A DNA stretch of 64,000 nucleotides, from positions 2,471,223 to 2,535,222 of the forward strand of contig NW_017265135.1 in NCBI RefSeq assembly GCF_001638985.1, written 5' to 3'. The notes beneath the pieces are model-generated. The model did not search any database. It saw nothing but the letters and a program-made list of their open reading frames with translations, and had not been told where the DNA came from. This stretch comes from Phycomyces blakesleeanus NRRL 1555(-). Lineage: Eukaryota; Mucoromycota; Mucoromycetes; Mucorales; Phycomycetaceae. The translations under genes and the position numbers were made by a program. Below are positions 10,904-22,945 of the stretch, piece after piece; the first letter of the stretch is position 1, and each line of letters opens with the position of its first letter.

Positions 10904-13900
10904 GGTAGATCAAGTCTGATTTATTTATATTTTAATTAAAAATATAATAACGGTAGTAAGGTGTGTCATTGAATTGTTGTTGAGGTAAAGTGATGTGGTG
11001 TAGATTGTAAAAAAAAGTGTTTTTGATGATCGTCAATGATGTCGAAATCGAATAAATCATAATAATAATAGTAGAATAGGAATTTTATCATAAAAGTTAG
11101 TGTTTTGTACCAATAATCAATGTTGAATTATATAAAGATTAATTATTAGAATTATTAGAATTATTAGAATTATTAGAATCAGAATTATAATAATAAATTA
11201 TATTATTTTATATATAAAAGTAAAATAAAGTAAAAGTAGTAGAAAAATCGATTATCCAAATCATCCATTCCAGTGTTTTTGTGCATCAATATTAATAAAG
11301 AGGAATAGACGTCTTGGATGATATGGTAATCTCTTTGTTCTACATACAGAGGTAGCGTAGTCGTTACCTTTGGATATAGCTGCTGTCGAAGAGAGGAGGA
11401 ATTACACTATCGTTGGGTGTGGTGGGTCTTTTTTGCCAAGGGTGTCCAAATCAAGCAACCGCCCTAGATATTTTTTACCGGGCCGATTCTTAGTCCGGTG
11501 CGTATTCTACCGCGTAACTGTTGCTGAAGAAATCGATTGCCAACATTTACTTTACAAATTTTACATATAAATATACAATATATGGCTGTCAGAACCAATT
11601 GGCCTTTGCAGGTAATTGATTGTAAAGAAAATATATATATGTATATATGCTAGACCTTGAGAAATCTTTATTTTACTTCTTTCTTTCAGAAAAAGGAAAG
11701 TAACATGATGTACAGTTTAGACAATGGACTACAAGAGGTTGTATTAGTTACTTGAATCTGTCTTTTGAGTACATATTTATATTAAGCCTCACTTTATTTA
11801 AATGTGCTCTTTAAATAAGCAAGTCTTGATTTGTTCAAGGGCAAATATTTAAGGCACTAATCATTATCAGCATTATCATCATAATTATTATTAAACACGC
11901 CACTATTTGGAAGCAGTAAATGTACTATATACATTATTGTGTATAATAAAGCTCTTGAAGATTTGAGGAAATATATATAATACTATAAATAATTGATTTA
12001 GTGTTCCTTTCTATTGTATGTTTCAAAATTCAAAATACAAGAGAAAGGTGGAAGGTTCAAGGTTGCATACATTTAGATTCCAAAGTAACACCCGATGTGG
12101 CTAAAATACATCTCACTGTGTTGTATTACATACTATACCATAAGATACTATATAATGATATAATATAAATATAAATATGTATTCATAATTCATAATTCAA
12201 TAAAATTGTGAGAAACTCGATCAATTCCCGGAATTACGGACAACAATAAAATGACATGAAATTAAACTAAATTGAAGGTCTGTGTAGGATTTTGTTTTCA
12301 TTTATTTTGTGAGGTAGTCCTTGTATAATGGTTTGTACAGTGAAATTCCAAATAGATCCTGGATTAACTAAATCTTGATCTTGATCTTCTTTGCCTACTT
12401 TTTTTTATATATATTTTATCTTTTCAAAGGTACCCTTGAGACCCGCGCAATGGGGTTACATTAAATCCACCAATGAATTATATACAGTCCATAAAAAAAA
12501 GTCCATTTTATTTTATTCTATTTTCTTGTTGTCGCACACTACATATGTAGTAATGACAGTTGAATATGATGAATTGCTTAATATATATATATATATATAT
12601 ATATAGCTTTGTGGTGTTAATACTAGTAATAATAGTGGTTATATGAAATGCAACTCTTTAACCAGTAACTTACTTACACCTCTTTAATATGAATGTAAAT
12701 AAAACAATGTATAGCTAGGTTTCTACGATTGTTATTGTCCTTTTGACAGGACTTTCTTCCTGTCTTCCTGTACTCATTTAACCAATGAACAACAGAGTAA
12801 TTTTTTTTATTATATTTCTGTTGCCGCTTTTGCGGAGAAACACATATCACAATGACACATTTCAGATGTACAGTCAGTTCCTGATCTTTTTGTTTTATTT
12901 TAAAAGTTAATCTTAAGTAATAAGTAATAATTAGAATAAAGAAGTGTATTGCATTGAATTGCATTAAGCTGAATTGATCTAGTATTTAGTCTATTACAAT
13001 GACGTATACAAAATGGTGACTATCCTTATATTGAAAGAGATGATACTTTATTTTTTGGCTTTAAAGAATCTCTCTATTTATCTTTCTCTTTGACTGTTTT
13101 TAGTCTTAACTATTAGCATTCTGGCTGTACATAAGTTCCTTTAAGCTCTTTGACTACATAGTCATAATACTCCTTGTTATTTATTTTTTAAAATAAACAA
13201 AAAAAAATTATGTACACATCTTGTTATATATTTGAACCAAGTATTTTATCTACCGACCCACGTTTATCTGTCCGACCATGCTGAACACAACGCTGTTCTT
13301 GTATTCAGCAATAAAATACTTGCCTGCGAAGGATTTACTCGGTAGAATGATAGACCGTCACGACAGATGATAGAATTCCTTGGCAATTATTACTCTTGCT
13401 ATCAAATTATAGATATTTTATACATATATATAAAAGAAAGTTAAAAAAAAAGGGGGGAGGGGGTAATGTATAAATATACAAATACTGTACCTTATGTAAT
13501 GGTAACGTTGTAATAATCAGTGTAAGCCGTACAATGAAACATTTGAAACAAAAAAGAATATTTTATTTTTATTTTTTTCTTTACGGCTTTCATGAGTATA
13601 CACACACAAAATACTAAAAATGAGAGAGGAGGGGCTCTTTATTTCTTTTTGTATATCATACATACTTTTATTAGTACACTATTCTTTCTGTGAATTTTCA
13701 TTTTTGTTTCAGTCAAATGGATCCAATAAAATACTAGGAATCCAAATACAGAAATAAATCCATTATAAGCGCGCGTGAGCAGCATTCTATTCTATACGTT
13801 CCTTTCTACCTGTCGTAGTTAATATAATATAATATAAATAAATATAATATCTGTATGAGTGAGTGAGTGAATGAGTGAGTGAGTGAGTGAGTAGATGTTT

Positions 13901-14257
13901 ATATTGCGGAGTATATTGATAGTTAAAGAAAGAAAGGGATCCAATCGTGGGAGTAAAAAACCTAATCTTAACCAATCTACTCCAATTTACTTGACTGACT
14001 TTATTAACTGGTTAGATTTTTTTTTTTTGGCTTGGAGAGAAATTTTTCCTATTTTTTTTTTTATATTACAAAATTTCAACTTTCCCGAGAATACAAAATG
14101 CCAAATTTTATTTTTCTTTTAATCTAACTTCTCCCGCTTGTTTTCTTACAGCACTTTCTCTCTCTTTTTTTGTAACTCGCTCTCCCCCTTTTGGGAGTTA
14201 GCCTCAAGAAAACCAACAAACAGCAAACAACAATTGTATATATAGAATATACTCAAT
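10904..14257. other. 3.3-kb AT-rich intergenic region
   Basis: No convincing gene in either strand. Contents noted: RPL17 5' flank; tandem ATTATTAGA units at about 11141-11180; a more GC-rich block at 11340-11560 with an ACCGG...CCGGT inverted pair; an inverted repeat at 13237-13322 (arms CCAAGTATTTTAT and ATAAAATACTTG); a (GAGT)n microsatellite at about 13853-13891; long T runs before the permease start. Open frames here are short and without recognisable domains. Confidence 0.5.
13853..13892. repeat. (GAGT)n microsatellite
   Basis: About nine GAGT units with one GAAT variant, in intergenic DNA. Simple sequence repeat with no coding context. Confidence 0.9.
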
Positions 14258-14720
14258 ATGACTTGGTCCGACAAAGTTAACGATGCCGTTGCGCACTCCT
14301 TCTTTGGTCGGTATTTCCAGCTCGAAGGCTCTGGTGCTAGACGTGAACGCAAAGGAACCAGATTTCTCACTGAAATCCGTGCTGGATTTACTGTATTCTT
14401 TGCAATGGTGAGAATTCGCTTATATTAAATTGTATTGTATTTAAGTTAATAATCTATAATTATTCTTTTAGGCATACATCATCTCGGTAAACTCTTCAAT
14501 TATCAGTGAGAGTGGTGGACCTTGTGTCTGTAACGGCACCCCAACAGACCCTACCTGTGACAACGACGACGCTTACATGAGCTGCGTCTACGAAGTCAAA
14601 TTGGATATGATTATGGGCACAACCATAGCTGCTATGATCGCTAGTACTTTAATCGGTGTTTTTGCCAACCTGCCCCTTGGAATGGCTCCAGGGTAAGGAT
14701 ACTTTTCTTTTAATTATATG

Positions 14721-14756
<36 letters not shown>

Positions 14757-16395
14757 GTTCATGTAGTTCTATGTGTGAGTTTATACAAAGGAAAATTGAA
14801 AATTTATTTCTTCTTTTTATTAGTATGGGCTTGAACGCTTATTTTACCTACACTGTCGTCGGATACCATGGCTCTGGAAAGGTCCCTTACGAGACTGCAT
14901 TGGCTGCTGTCTTTATTGAAGGCTTCATCTTCTTATTCTTGTCCATCTTTGGTGTCCGTCAATGGCTTGCTCGTGTGATTCCTATGAGTATCAAGGTAGC
15001 CATGGGCTGTGGTATCGGTCTATATCTTTGTTTCATCGGACTTCAATCCTCGGCTGGTATCGGCCTCGTTGGTCTCGATTACTCCACTCTTGTTACTTTG
15101 GGCGCTTGCCCCAAAGAAGCGTTGGACGAACACGGTGTCTGTCTCTGGGGACGCATGACAAACCCAACAACATATATGGGTAAGTAAAATACATAAAGTG
15201 TTTTGTGTGCATCATATTAATCATATACAATCATATATCTCTATTCTATCATAGGTATCATTGGATTGGTAATCATGTCTGTCCTTTTACTTTACCGTGT
15301 CCGTGGTGCAATCTTGATTGCTATCGCATTTATCGCAATTACATCATGGCCTCGCGTTAGTCAAGTCACCTATTTCCCTTACACTGTCCAAGGCAACAAC
15401 CAATTCGACTTCTTCAAAAAGGTTGTTACTGTTCACCCAATGAAACACATCCTTGGAAAATTCGACTTTAGCTTTGACAATAAGGATATCTGGATTGCCT
15501 TGATTACTTTCTTGGTAAGAATTTTATTTAAAACATTTTAATAACTATATATATATGAGTATGATAAACTAATATATAAATTATATTATAGTATGTCGAT
15601 ATCCTTGACACTACAGGTACAATGTACTCAATGGCTCGCTATGGTGGCTTCACTGACAAGGCCGGTGATTTTGAGCACTCAACCTGGGCATTCATCTGTG
15701 ATGCTTGCTGCGTAACTATTGGATCCTGCTTTGGTTCTTCACCCTGTACTGCCTTTGTCGAGTCTGGCGCTGGTATTGCCGAGGGTGGACGCACAGGTAT
15801 CACTGCCATCACAGTCGCGTTTGGCTTCTTTGTCTCCATCTTCTTTGCTCCGATCTTTGCCAGTTTCCCTCCCTGGGCCACCGGTCCTGCTCTTATCGTG
15901 GTCGGTTCAATGATGACCTCGAGTATCCGCAACATCAACTGGGACTACCCCGGAGATGCCATCCCTGCATTCATCACACTCGCCGTCATGCCCCTGACCT
16001 ACTCTGTTGCCTACGGAATTATCGGTGGTATCCTCAGTTATATCGTCATCAATGGCTTCGTCTACATCGTCGACCGTGCCTCGGGAGGTCGCATCAAGCC
16101 AGACTACTCTGCTCGTGAGGACTGGTGGACTGCTGCATTCAGTCGTTCGTTTGTCCCTCTCTGGATCCGATTCTTGATAGCAAAGGTCAGAGGAAGAGAA
16201 TTCGACTGGCATCAGGACGAGTTCTCCGAAGACGAGGATCTGGGTCATCATTCCAAGAACGAACACAACAACACCACCACAACTAGTGTAGAGATTGTCA
16301 CAGATGCCGACACCTTGGGATCAACCAACGAATTGGCTAGTATCCGCCACCACAGACGCCATTCTACTGAAAAGGGTGTATATATGGACTCATAG
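14258..16395 (+). CDS. AzgA-type purine (adenine/guanine/hypoxanthine) permease
   Basis: Plasma-membrane proton symporter for purine bases, NCS2/AzgA-like family. Exons 14258-14407, 14472-14692, 14824-15179, 15255-15514 and 15592-16395 give 596 aa. Landmarks: TRFLTEIRAGFTVFFAMAYI at the N-terminus, the NLPLGMAPGMGLNAYFTYTV signature of the family, VDILDTTGTMYSMARYGGF, and PCTAFVESGAGIAEGGRTGI, which is the QH/ESxAG-type substrate loop. Roughly 12-14 hydrophobic helices are seen. The C-terminal cytosolic tail is acidic, then His/Thr-rich. The fungal insertion GPCVCNGTPTDPTCDNDD in the first loop is typical of AzgA homologues. Which purine is preferred cannot be told from sequence. Confidence 0.93.
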
Positions 16396-17178
16396 ACAAG
16401 ATAGAAGAGATGTACATACATATATAAAACAGATTTTATATTTACAAAATAATATCATATATATAAAAAGGAACAAGCTACTTTTTCTCTCTACTTTCAA
16501 TTCATATATTTCATTTTTATTACCATTATTCCTTATATATATATATATGCTTGTATAGACATAAACACTTCAACATCTAGATATATAGATCTTTCACTTC
16601 TTTATTTCCCTCTTTCCTTCTCTCCATAGCTATATATAATAGCTCTCTTTGTATTCTTGTCTTAACCACTACACTTCTTTTCTTTTGCTTTCTGCCTTTT
16701 GTAATAAATAATGCCTTTTTAACTCTATCAGACTTTATCATAGCCCTAGTATATCCACACATTTTGTCCCAATGTACCTGTAATAACCACATTTTACATG
16801 CACTCACGAATTTTATCCCAACATACTATATCATGCCTTGTCCTTTTCCTTAACAGTTTCCCTCTTTTCATCGTAGTGTATAGATAATATACCTATCATA
16901 GTCAAAGATAATGCGAGAATAAAATAGTGGCAGTAATAGTAGCAATTATGGTGGTAATGATAAATAATAATAATATACAGGCGCTGGTCTTTTTTTTGAT
17001 TTTTTTGGTTTTTTGATTGATCGGGAGTACTTTTTTTTGCTAGTATACGTACATATGTACATACATACATATACATGTGTAAGTGGTGTGTGTGTGTTTG
17101 TGTGTGTGTGGTGATATTTTTCAATGAAATGTGACTGAATTCTAAAGGAAGAAGTGTGCCAATGGAATCTAAACCATT
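16396..17178. other. Convergent 3' intergenic region
   Basis: Between the permease and the mS37 gene. Contains TA-rich and (TG)n tracts (about 17076-17111, GTGTGTGTG) and A/T homopolymers. No gene is seen. Confidence 0.55.
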
Positions 17179-17586
17179 TTACAAGTGCTTGCTCAAACGA
17201 GCCAAGTGATAGTTGATGGTGTTTTGACGCTTGGCTTTCGATACCTTTTGTTTTGTTTTTGTTTTCAAGAAAAATAATAATAGAATAGTAAATATATAGG
17301 TAATTAATTAAATAATTTAATTCATTAAACAAAGTTTTTAGTTAAATTATATAGATAGATGTATTCTTCTTGTTGATGATGAATTCAAGTAAAAAAATAA
17401 TCATAATTTGAAATGGGAACTTACAGGCTTTGTCATACATTCTGACAATGCTTTGGCAGTTGCGATGCATCGCTTGTCATCTACTCCGGAAGTGGCCCAG
17501 CACTCAAAAAGAGAACCCATTTCGACAACGCAGGGACTCGATTCGAGAATCTTCTTGGGGCGGACCTTGAGTTGCTTCAATTTCAT
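17179..17586 (-). CDS. Mitochondrial small-subunit ribosomal protein mS37 (MRP10/CHCHD1-like)
   Basis: Two exons (17586-17425 and 17244-17179) give a 75-aa protein. A twin CX9C (CHCH) motif is exact: Cys19-Cys29 and Cys40-Cys50, with VEMGSLFECWATSGVDDKRC between. The end, KRQNTINYHLARLSKHL, matches the NINYHAARL-type tail of yeast Mrp10. Such proteins are oxidised by Mia40 and then join the mitoribosome. I chose ATG 17584-17586 (MKLKQLKVRPKK). An upstream in-frame ATG near 17643 would add a Lys-rich stretch and is less likely. Confidence 0.88.
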
Positions 17587-18999
17587 TGTCGTTAAGGTCT
17601 TTCCTTCGTTTTTTTTTTTAACTTTTTTTTTGGTTGCTTCCAAAAGGAAAATGACAACTCTCTGTCTCTTTCCCTTTTCTTTTTTTTTTTTCTCTTTTAC
17701 CCGTCCCCACCCCCCTTGATTTAGAAAAAAGGGACTTTGGCAGGCGAATAAACAAAATACAAGTCACATATATGTGACAGATTTTTCTTTAATTATTTTT
17801 TGAATAAGCGTCATAGCCTCTGTCTTCTGCAGTTGTCATAGATCTATATACTTATATGAAATCCCATTGACAGTTTGAATTGACGATAATAATATAAAGA
17901 GTATATCTATAAAGAGAGAATGGGAGGGTTGATAAATAAAAGTAAATTAGTGATAGTGCTTAATGCTTATAATATAAAAAGCCAATATGTATAACAATAA
18001 GAATCGATAAATAAATTGTATATTTTTTTTTTCTTTCTTTTCCATTATTCCACAAGACCAGGCGTCCTTTAGCATGCCTTCTTTTATAATAATATTTTAT
18101 TATATCAGTAATAAAAATTCACCATAATTTGATCCAAAATAATATTATATTCATTCATTATATCTTTAAAAATCTAGTGTATGGTTAAAAGTACATATTC
18201 TTATTTATCTTATTTTTTGTCAACTGAACTTTGTTGATTTTGCTCATCATTTTAGTTTTCAAAAATAATAATAAGTAACAATGGCCCTCTTCCTCCTTTC
18301 ATATATTTAGGTTAGGAAAGGCACATCCGTTTGCATGAGCTCTTACTTAATGCTCATCTCAGCCAAGTTTGATTAACTTTATACATGCATAAATACATAT
18401 ATATATATATATAACGTCATTTCTAATGTAGGGTTTGTAAATGAGGTTCATTAATTCTCAAATCACAAATAACTTTAGCAATAATAATAATAAAACTAAA
18501 GCTTTGTAGATTAAACATGATGATGATGATAATGATGATGGTGATTTTAATAATAGTAATAATAATAATGAAATAAAGCCATTTTTATCGTTTGTCTTTG
18601 TCTCGTACTTCCTTATAATTTTTGGTAAGTTGAGTTGAGTTGGATAGTTGTACAAGTCTAATCTAATTTTAGTATCTACACAATCTAGGCTTAAATTTCC
18701 AATTATTTCCTAGTATTTCCATTCTCAGAGAATGTTCAGGTTGGGCAACAGGTAATTAAGATCGACGGCGGAGTAAATAGGATTTATAATTATACACAAC
18801 CATCAAAAGAAAAGCCCATGAAGGGTTTATTTTTATATTGGTTACCATCCTTCACCACCACCTCTCGTTCCAGTTAGTACTGTACTCTACTGTGTTTCTT
18901 TGTATTTCTGTGTCTCTGTTTCGCTCTGCCTCTTTGTCTCTTTGTCTCTTTGTCCCTTTTCGGAACACTCACCATGTGTAATTGGGAAACTTCGATATT
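17587..18999. other. AT-rich intergenic region
   Basis: Promoter side of mS37 and left flank of the transposon. T runs, ATA/AAT triplet repeats at 18478-18570 and a TCTTTGTCTC run at about 18928-18957. No gene is seen. Confidence 0.5.
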
Positions 19000-19001
19000 T
19001 A

Positions 19002-19253
19002 AGCACTCTGCTTTCATTTCTCAATTCACCAGATGTTTGAAAACTCCTCCCAGTCCTTTTGTAATAAAAGTAATATTGGACCTTTGTGTGAGGTTAAATT
19101 GTCCAAAAGAATCATACGAACTTGGTCAAATATTCGAAACTAAGATGTCCACCATTTCGAAAATAAATTTCCCGAAATTTGGCTCGGGGTCCAGAAATAG
19201 AGGCTTCCAAGAAAGGATACTTCATCTTACTTTTTATCTCACTTTTTATTTTT
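19002..19253 (+). repeat. Left terminal inverted repeat of the Tc1/mariner-type element
   Basis: Matches the reverse complement of 22135-22383 with scattered differences, from the AGCACT tip through TTTGAAAACTCCTCCCAGTC to the CTCACTTTTTAT inner edge. Confidence 0.85.
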
Positions 19254-20459
19254 TTCGTATTCATTAATACTTCCGACGCATATACCGTGTGCGGGATTTG
19301 TAATTAAAATATAAGAAAGGTGAAAGTACAGAAGGAAGGATGGAGTGGTAAACGTCAACTTTGTTGACGAAACCTAACGGTAGCACATATACTTTCCCTG
19401 CAGCTTCAGGAAAGATAATGTGTTATCGGATAAGCCTAATGGAACTTAGAATCTCCCCCAAAGTCCAATGTGCCGCTATAGAAGACCATTCGGTTTTAAC
19501 AAATGAGTATGGTTGTTTTAAGCATATTATTTGTGCTTATCCAATATTCAAGCACCTAGTTGATCAACCCTATGTTGAACTGAGCAGATAAATCATATAA
19601 GAAATAAACAAAATCTGGGTCTTCTTTACGCAGCTCAGTTTTGGAATATTGAAAAAAAGATTACAGGGTATGTGCTTATAAGTGGATCAACATCATTACT
19701 AATAAACTGCGTTGAACCTTATGGCAGATTGAAGACGATTGACGCACATTAAGAATATAGAAAAAAATTGGCTGCTCACCAATCCTCATTTCCAAAAGCA
19801 ACAAAAAAAGAATTAAGATATAGCCAAATAACAGTTTGTCTGACTCAAGAGGATAATACGACTAAATTGAAAATTAGAGCCTTAAGTTGTAACTTGTTGG
19901 TAACGTCAAGCACAAGTTTGGACAAATAGTTGAAATGGAGCCAGATACCAACAACTTTGTTCCACGGCCAGATACAAGAATATATATTGACATAGAGCAA
20001 TTTAAACGAGGAAAAGCACTACTTGAAGATGAAACAGCTAATTTTATTGATCAAATTTTCATCTTTTATTAACTTTAATTACGATTTTTTTCTTTTGTCT
20101 ACCGGTTAGTTCCATATTATGTGACTAATAATAGTGGCAGTGACAGGAACTGTAAACTTGAGAGCCTTCAACTTTGCTAATAAGTAGTATCTCATCCTAG
20201 AGCTGGGAATCTCGAGCTACAAAGGCGACAATATTGTCCAAACGTCTGCTCCGAGAGCATCTTAGTAGCCGACTGAAAAGGGTTTAATAAGGTTCTGCAG
20301 TGCAAAATCATCTATATTACATTATAAGTACCAGTTTTGAAAAGGCATGATTGAATCAAACAATAACTGTCCAACAGTTTTAAGATCAAGGTTGGGCCTA
20401 TAGATATGGACATGAAGAAGGCGATTTTAATACCACTCAGTTACTATTTGTATATTTAG

Positions 20460-20935
20460 AATTCTACATCATTGGCCACGGTCTTATTACTCTTTTACGA
20501 AAAGAGACTATTACTACAGCAGCAGCAGGAAAGCAAAGACAGACTAATAATACCCCAGCTATAAAATGAAAAAGGCACAACTAGTAATGACTTTCTAGAA
20601 TTAATAGAGAACGATCTCATTACGATTGATGCAACTGGTACGAACTACAAGCGTTTGGTTCTTGATAATGCGCCCATTCACAATACTAGTCTTGTTTGAG
20701 ACTGGTTTGAACAACGAGAATATCAACTACTTTTTTTTTCACCGTATTCTTCATTCTTAAATCCAATTGAGGAGTTTTTGTCCAAGTTAGAAAATGTTGT
20801 AAACAACGACCCTGCCTCAGTCAGACAAAGTACGAAGATCAGGGAACGCATTCGCAATGCATCAGTACATATCAATAAAGAAGACTTTAAAGGTTGGATA
20901 CAACGTTCATTATCGTTCTGGAAAAGGTGAAAAAA
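20460..20935 (+). pseudogene. DDE_3 (Tc1/mariner-like) transposase remnant
   Basis: Fragments in several frames: LRKETITTAAAGKQRQTNN near 20495-20550, LVLDNAPIHNT with the second catalytic Asp near 20665, and SPYSSFLNPIEEFLSKL with the catalytic Glu near 20738-20790, followed by VNNDPASVRQSTKIRERI. A stop follows the LVLDNAPIHNTSLV segment and several frameshifts are needed, so it cannot encode an active enzyme. Confidence 0.75.
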
Positions 20936-21264
20936 AAAACTGGAATGAAAATACTGATGAACTTCAAAAAAAAACAGCGAATAATGTACGTCTCACTTTT
21001 AGTTGTTTTCCCAGTTTTTTTTTTCTTAGTGATTGCGCATAGTCAAGTCTTAATTAGGGTATACTAGTATACATATTCGTAGTAGAAGTAGGTAATCAGG
21101 TGTAAATTGCTCATATCAATAAATAAGATATATAGTGTACTCAATGATTTCACCATGAACAACGTACATTTCTTGTGCGTTTGTTAACATAACCATATAT
21201 TTCCAATCTTTATAACTAAGAGACTAACTATTATGCAATGACTCCAGCGGTTTTTTTTTTATAT

Positions 21265-22045
21265 TTATTTTTCTCGGTAATAGAATCGTTTCATCGACGA
21301 GTCATTCGAATAAGTTGCGAACAATCCTTGGATTTTTCCTTGTTGATGCACAGAAATCCAAGAAATAGAATTTCCCTGATTGAGATTTGCAATACAATTC
21401 TCCACTACGTCCCAGTTAGTGCTCTGATGCCGTAAATGAGGAGCAGCAACAGGAGATGGTCCAGAGTGGGAATCTGAAACAATGAATGACTCTTGTTTAT
21501 ACTTTTTTTTTGTATGAGTCAACTAATAAAAGTGTGTCTTTCAAACATGGTATAGCTCCATTGTCATCGTGGTCATTATTCTAAAAAAAAGTGTAAAAAT
21601 CGTTCTAACCAAGTCTTCATTTCATTGCAAAAGCACAAAAAAATCGTCAATATGTGATTATGATCCAAAATGGTAGTTTTATGATGCTGAGCCAGACGGT
21701 ACAAAGATTGCTGTAAATTTGCTTCTAAACCATTTCCATCAGCAATGAAGCAAGATTGAGTCCAAGGATGGCAGGAATAGTGAATAAGTAATGGATGGGA
21801 TTTGCGATTTCTGATTTGGTTCGACACTTCTTGTGTCGTTAATTCATTCAGGTGGATTCGCTTTGTATTTGTTCTTGGCTCTGGTTTTTACCAAGTAAAA
21901 ATAAATAATAATAATAATAATAATAAACAGATAATTGCATAATAAATTCATGTCCTTGCCATAACGATGGCGCGAAGGAAGTTTTTGTTTTTATTTGTAG
22001 AGAGCTTTGTGGTCGATATTCACACTGTCTTCCCCCGACCAAAGT
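21265..22045 (-). pseudogene. Second, unrecognised broken ORF inside the transposon
   Basis: Minus-strand open segments (22042-21848, 21827-21576, 21522-21265) include HPWTQSCFIADGNGLEANLQ and STNWDVVENCIANLNQGN. I do not recognise a family. They lie between the transposase remnant and the right inverted repeat, antisense to the transposase. They may be the remains of an accessory ORF, of a captured gene, or of a second inserted element. Confidence 0.35.
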
Positions 22046-22134
22046 GAGATGAATGCCAAAAAGTCGTGGAGTTGACAGTTTTACAAATGTGACAAAGGAT
22101 GGTTAGTCAATTTTTTATTCTTCTCTCCCGGTAA

Positions 22135-22383
22135 GAGAAAAAATGAGATAAAAAGTGAGATGAAGTATCCTTTTTTGGAGTCCTCTATTTCTGGATCCCG
22201 GGACAAATTTTGGGAAATTTATTTTCGAAATGGTGGACATCTTAGTTTCGAATATTTGACCAAGTTCGTATGATTCTTTTGGACAATTTAACCTCACACA
22301 AAGGTCCAATATTATTTTTATTACAAAAGGACTGGGAGGAGTTTTCAAACATCTGGTGAATTGAGAAATGAAATCACAGTGCT
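22135..22383 (-). repeat. Right terminal inverted repeat of the Tc1/mariner-type element
   Basis: Inverted partner of 19002-19253; the outer tip AGTGCT is followed by TA at 22384-22385. Confidence 0.85.
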
Positions 22384-22385
22384 TA

Positions 22386-22945
22386 TATATATATACAGAC
22401 AAATGTAATTACTTTACACATACTGGATAATACAATTGACTTTATAAGTCAACAATTAGATGAATCAATAAAAGAAGTAGATAAAGAATAATTGCAAGAG
22501 GTGTATAATAAACATCACATTAAATTAAGTCAAATCAGAAATATTGAAGAGAATCTTTAAAGATATTATATATATGTTAAATATGTAAAATGTAAAATGT
22601 AAAATGTAGAATATAAAGAATACACACACACATGCATAGACAAAAGGAAGGAAGGAAGGAAGTAGGTCAATCTTTGTCGGACTTGAAGTCCACGAATAGC
22701 TACTGGATATAAAGTAGAAATTGGGTGGACATTTAGACCTTTTTTTTTTTTACCTCAATTTGTACTACATTAGTCCTTCTATATAATTTTAACATTTATC
22801 ACAAACACTCGACTTTTGTCCATCCTAATACCTTTTCTCTTCCGCTCGACATCCTCTTCTTCTGCCGACCCTCTTTCTTCCTTTCTTCCTTTCTTTCTCT
22901 TCTTCTTCTTCTTTCACTTTCACTTTATTTCTACATTATTCAATC
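22386..22945. promoter_or_regulatory. 5' flank of the Kre9-like gene with pyrimidine-rich leader
   Basis: Contains ATGTAAA tandem units near 22577-22610, a GAAG run near 22648-22660, and a long C/T tract at about 22850-22922 ending just before the ATG at 22946. Pyrimidine-rich leaders of this kind are common before highly transcribed fungal genes (general knowledge). No TATA was assigned with certainty. Confidence 0.45.

Larger units (their letters stand above)
19002..22383. mobile_element. Decayed Tc1/mariner-superfamily DNA transposon with long terminal inverted repeats
   Basis: The ends are inverted copies about 250 bp long: 19002-19253 and 22135-22383. Outer tips read AGCACT on the left and AGTGCT on the right, each next to TA (19000-19001 and 22384-22385), the target duplication of Tc1/mariner elements. 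Inside, the plus strand at about 20460-20930 carries a broken DDE_3-type transposase (LVLDNAPIHNT and SPYSSFLNPIEEFLSKL). Stops and frame breaks show it is inactive. The minus strand at about 21265-22045 has a second, unrecognised broken frame. The inverted repeats share an apparent open frame, so they may overlap former coding or simply lack stops by chance. Confidence 0.82.

Noticed and set aside
13237..13322. Imperfect inverted repeat that could be a structured RNA or attachment site
   Set aside because: Arms are short (12-13 bp), AT-rich and interrupted by a long one-sided bulge; not strong enough to call.
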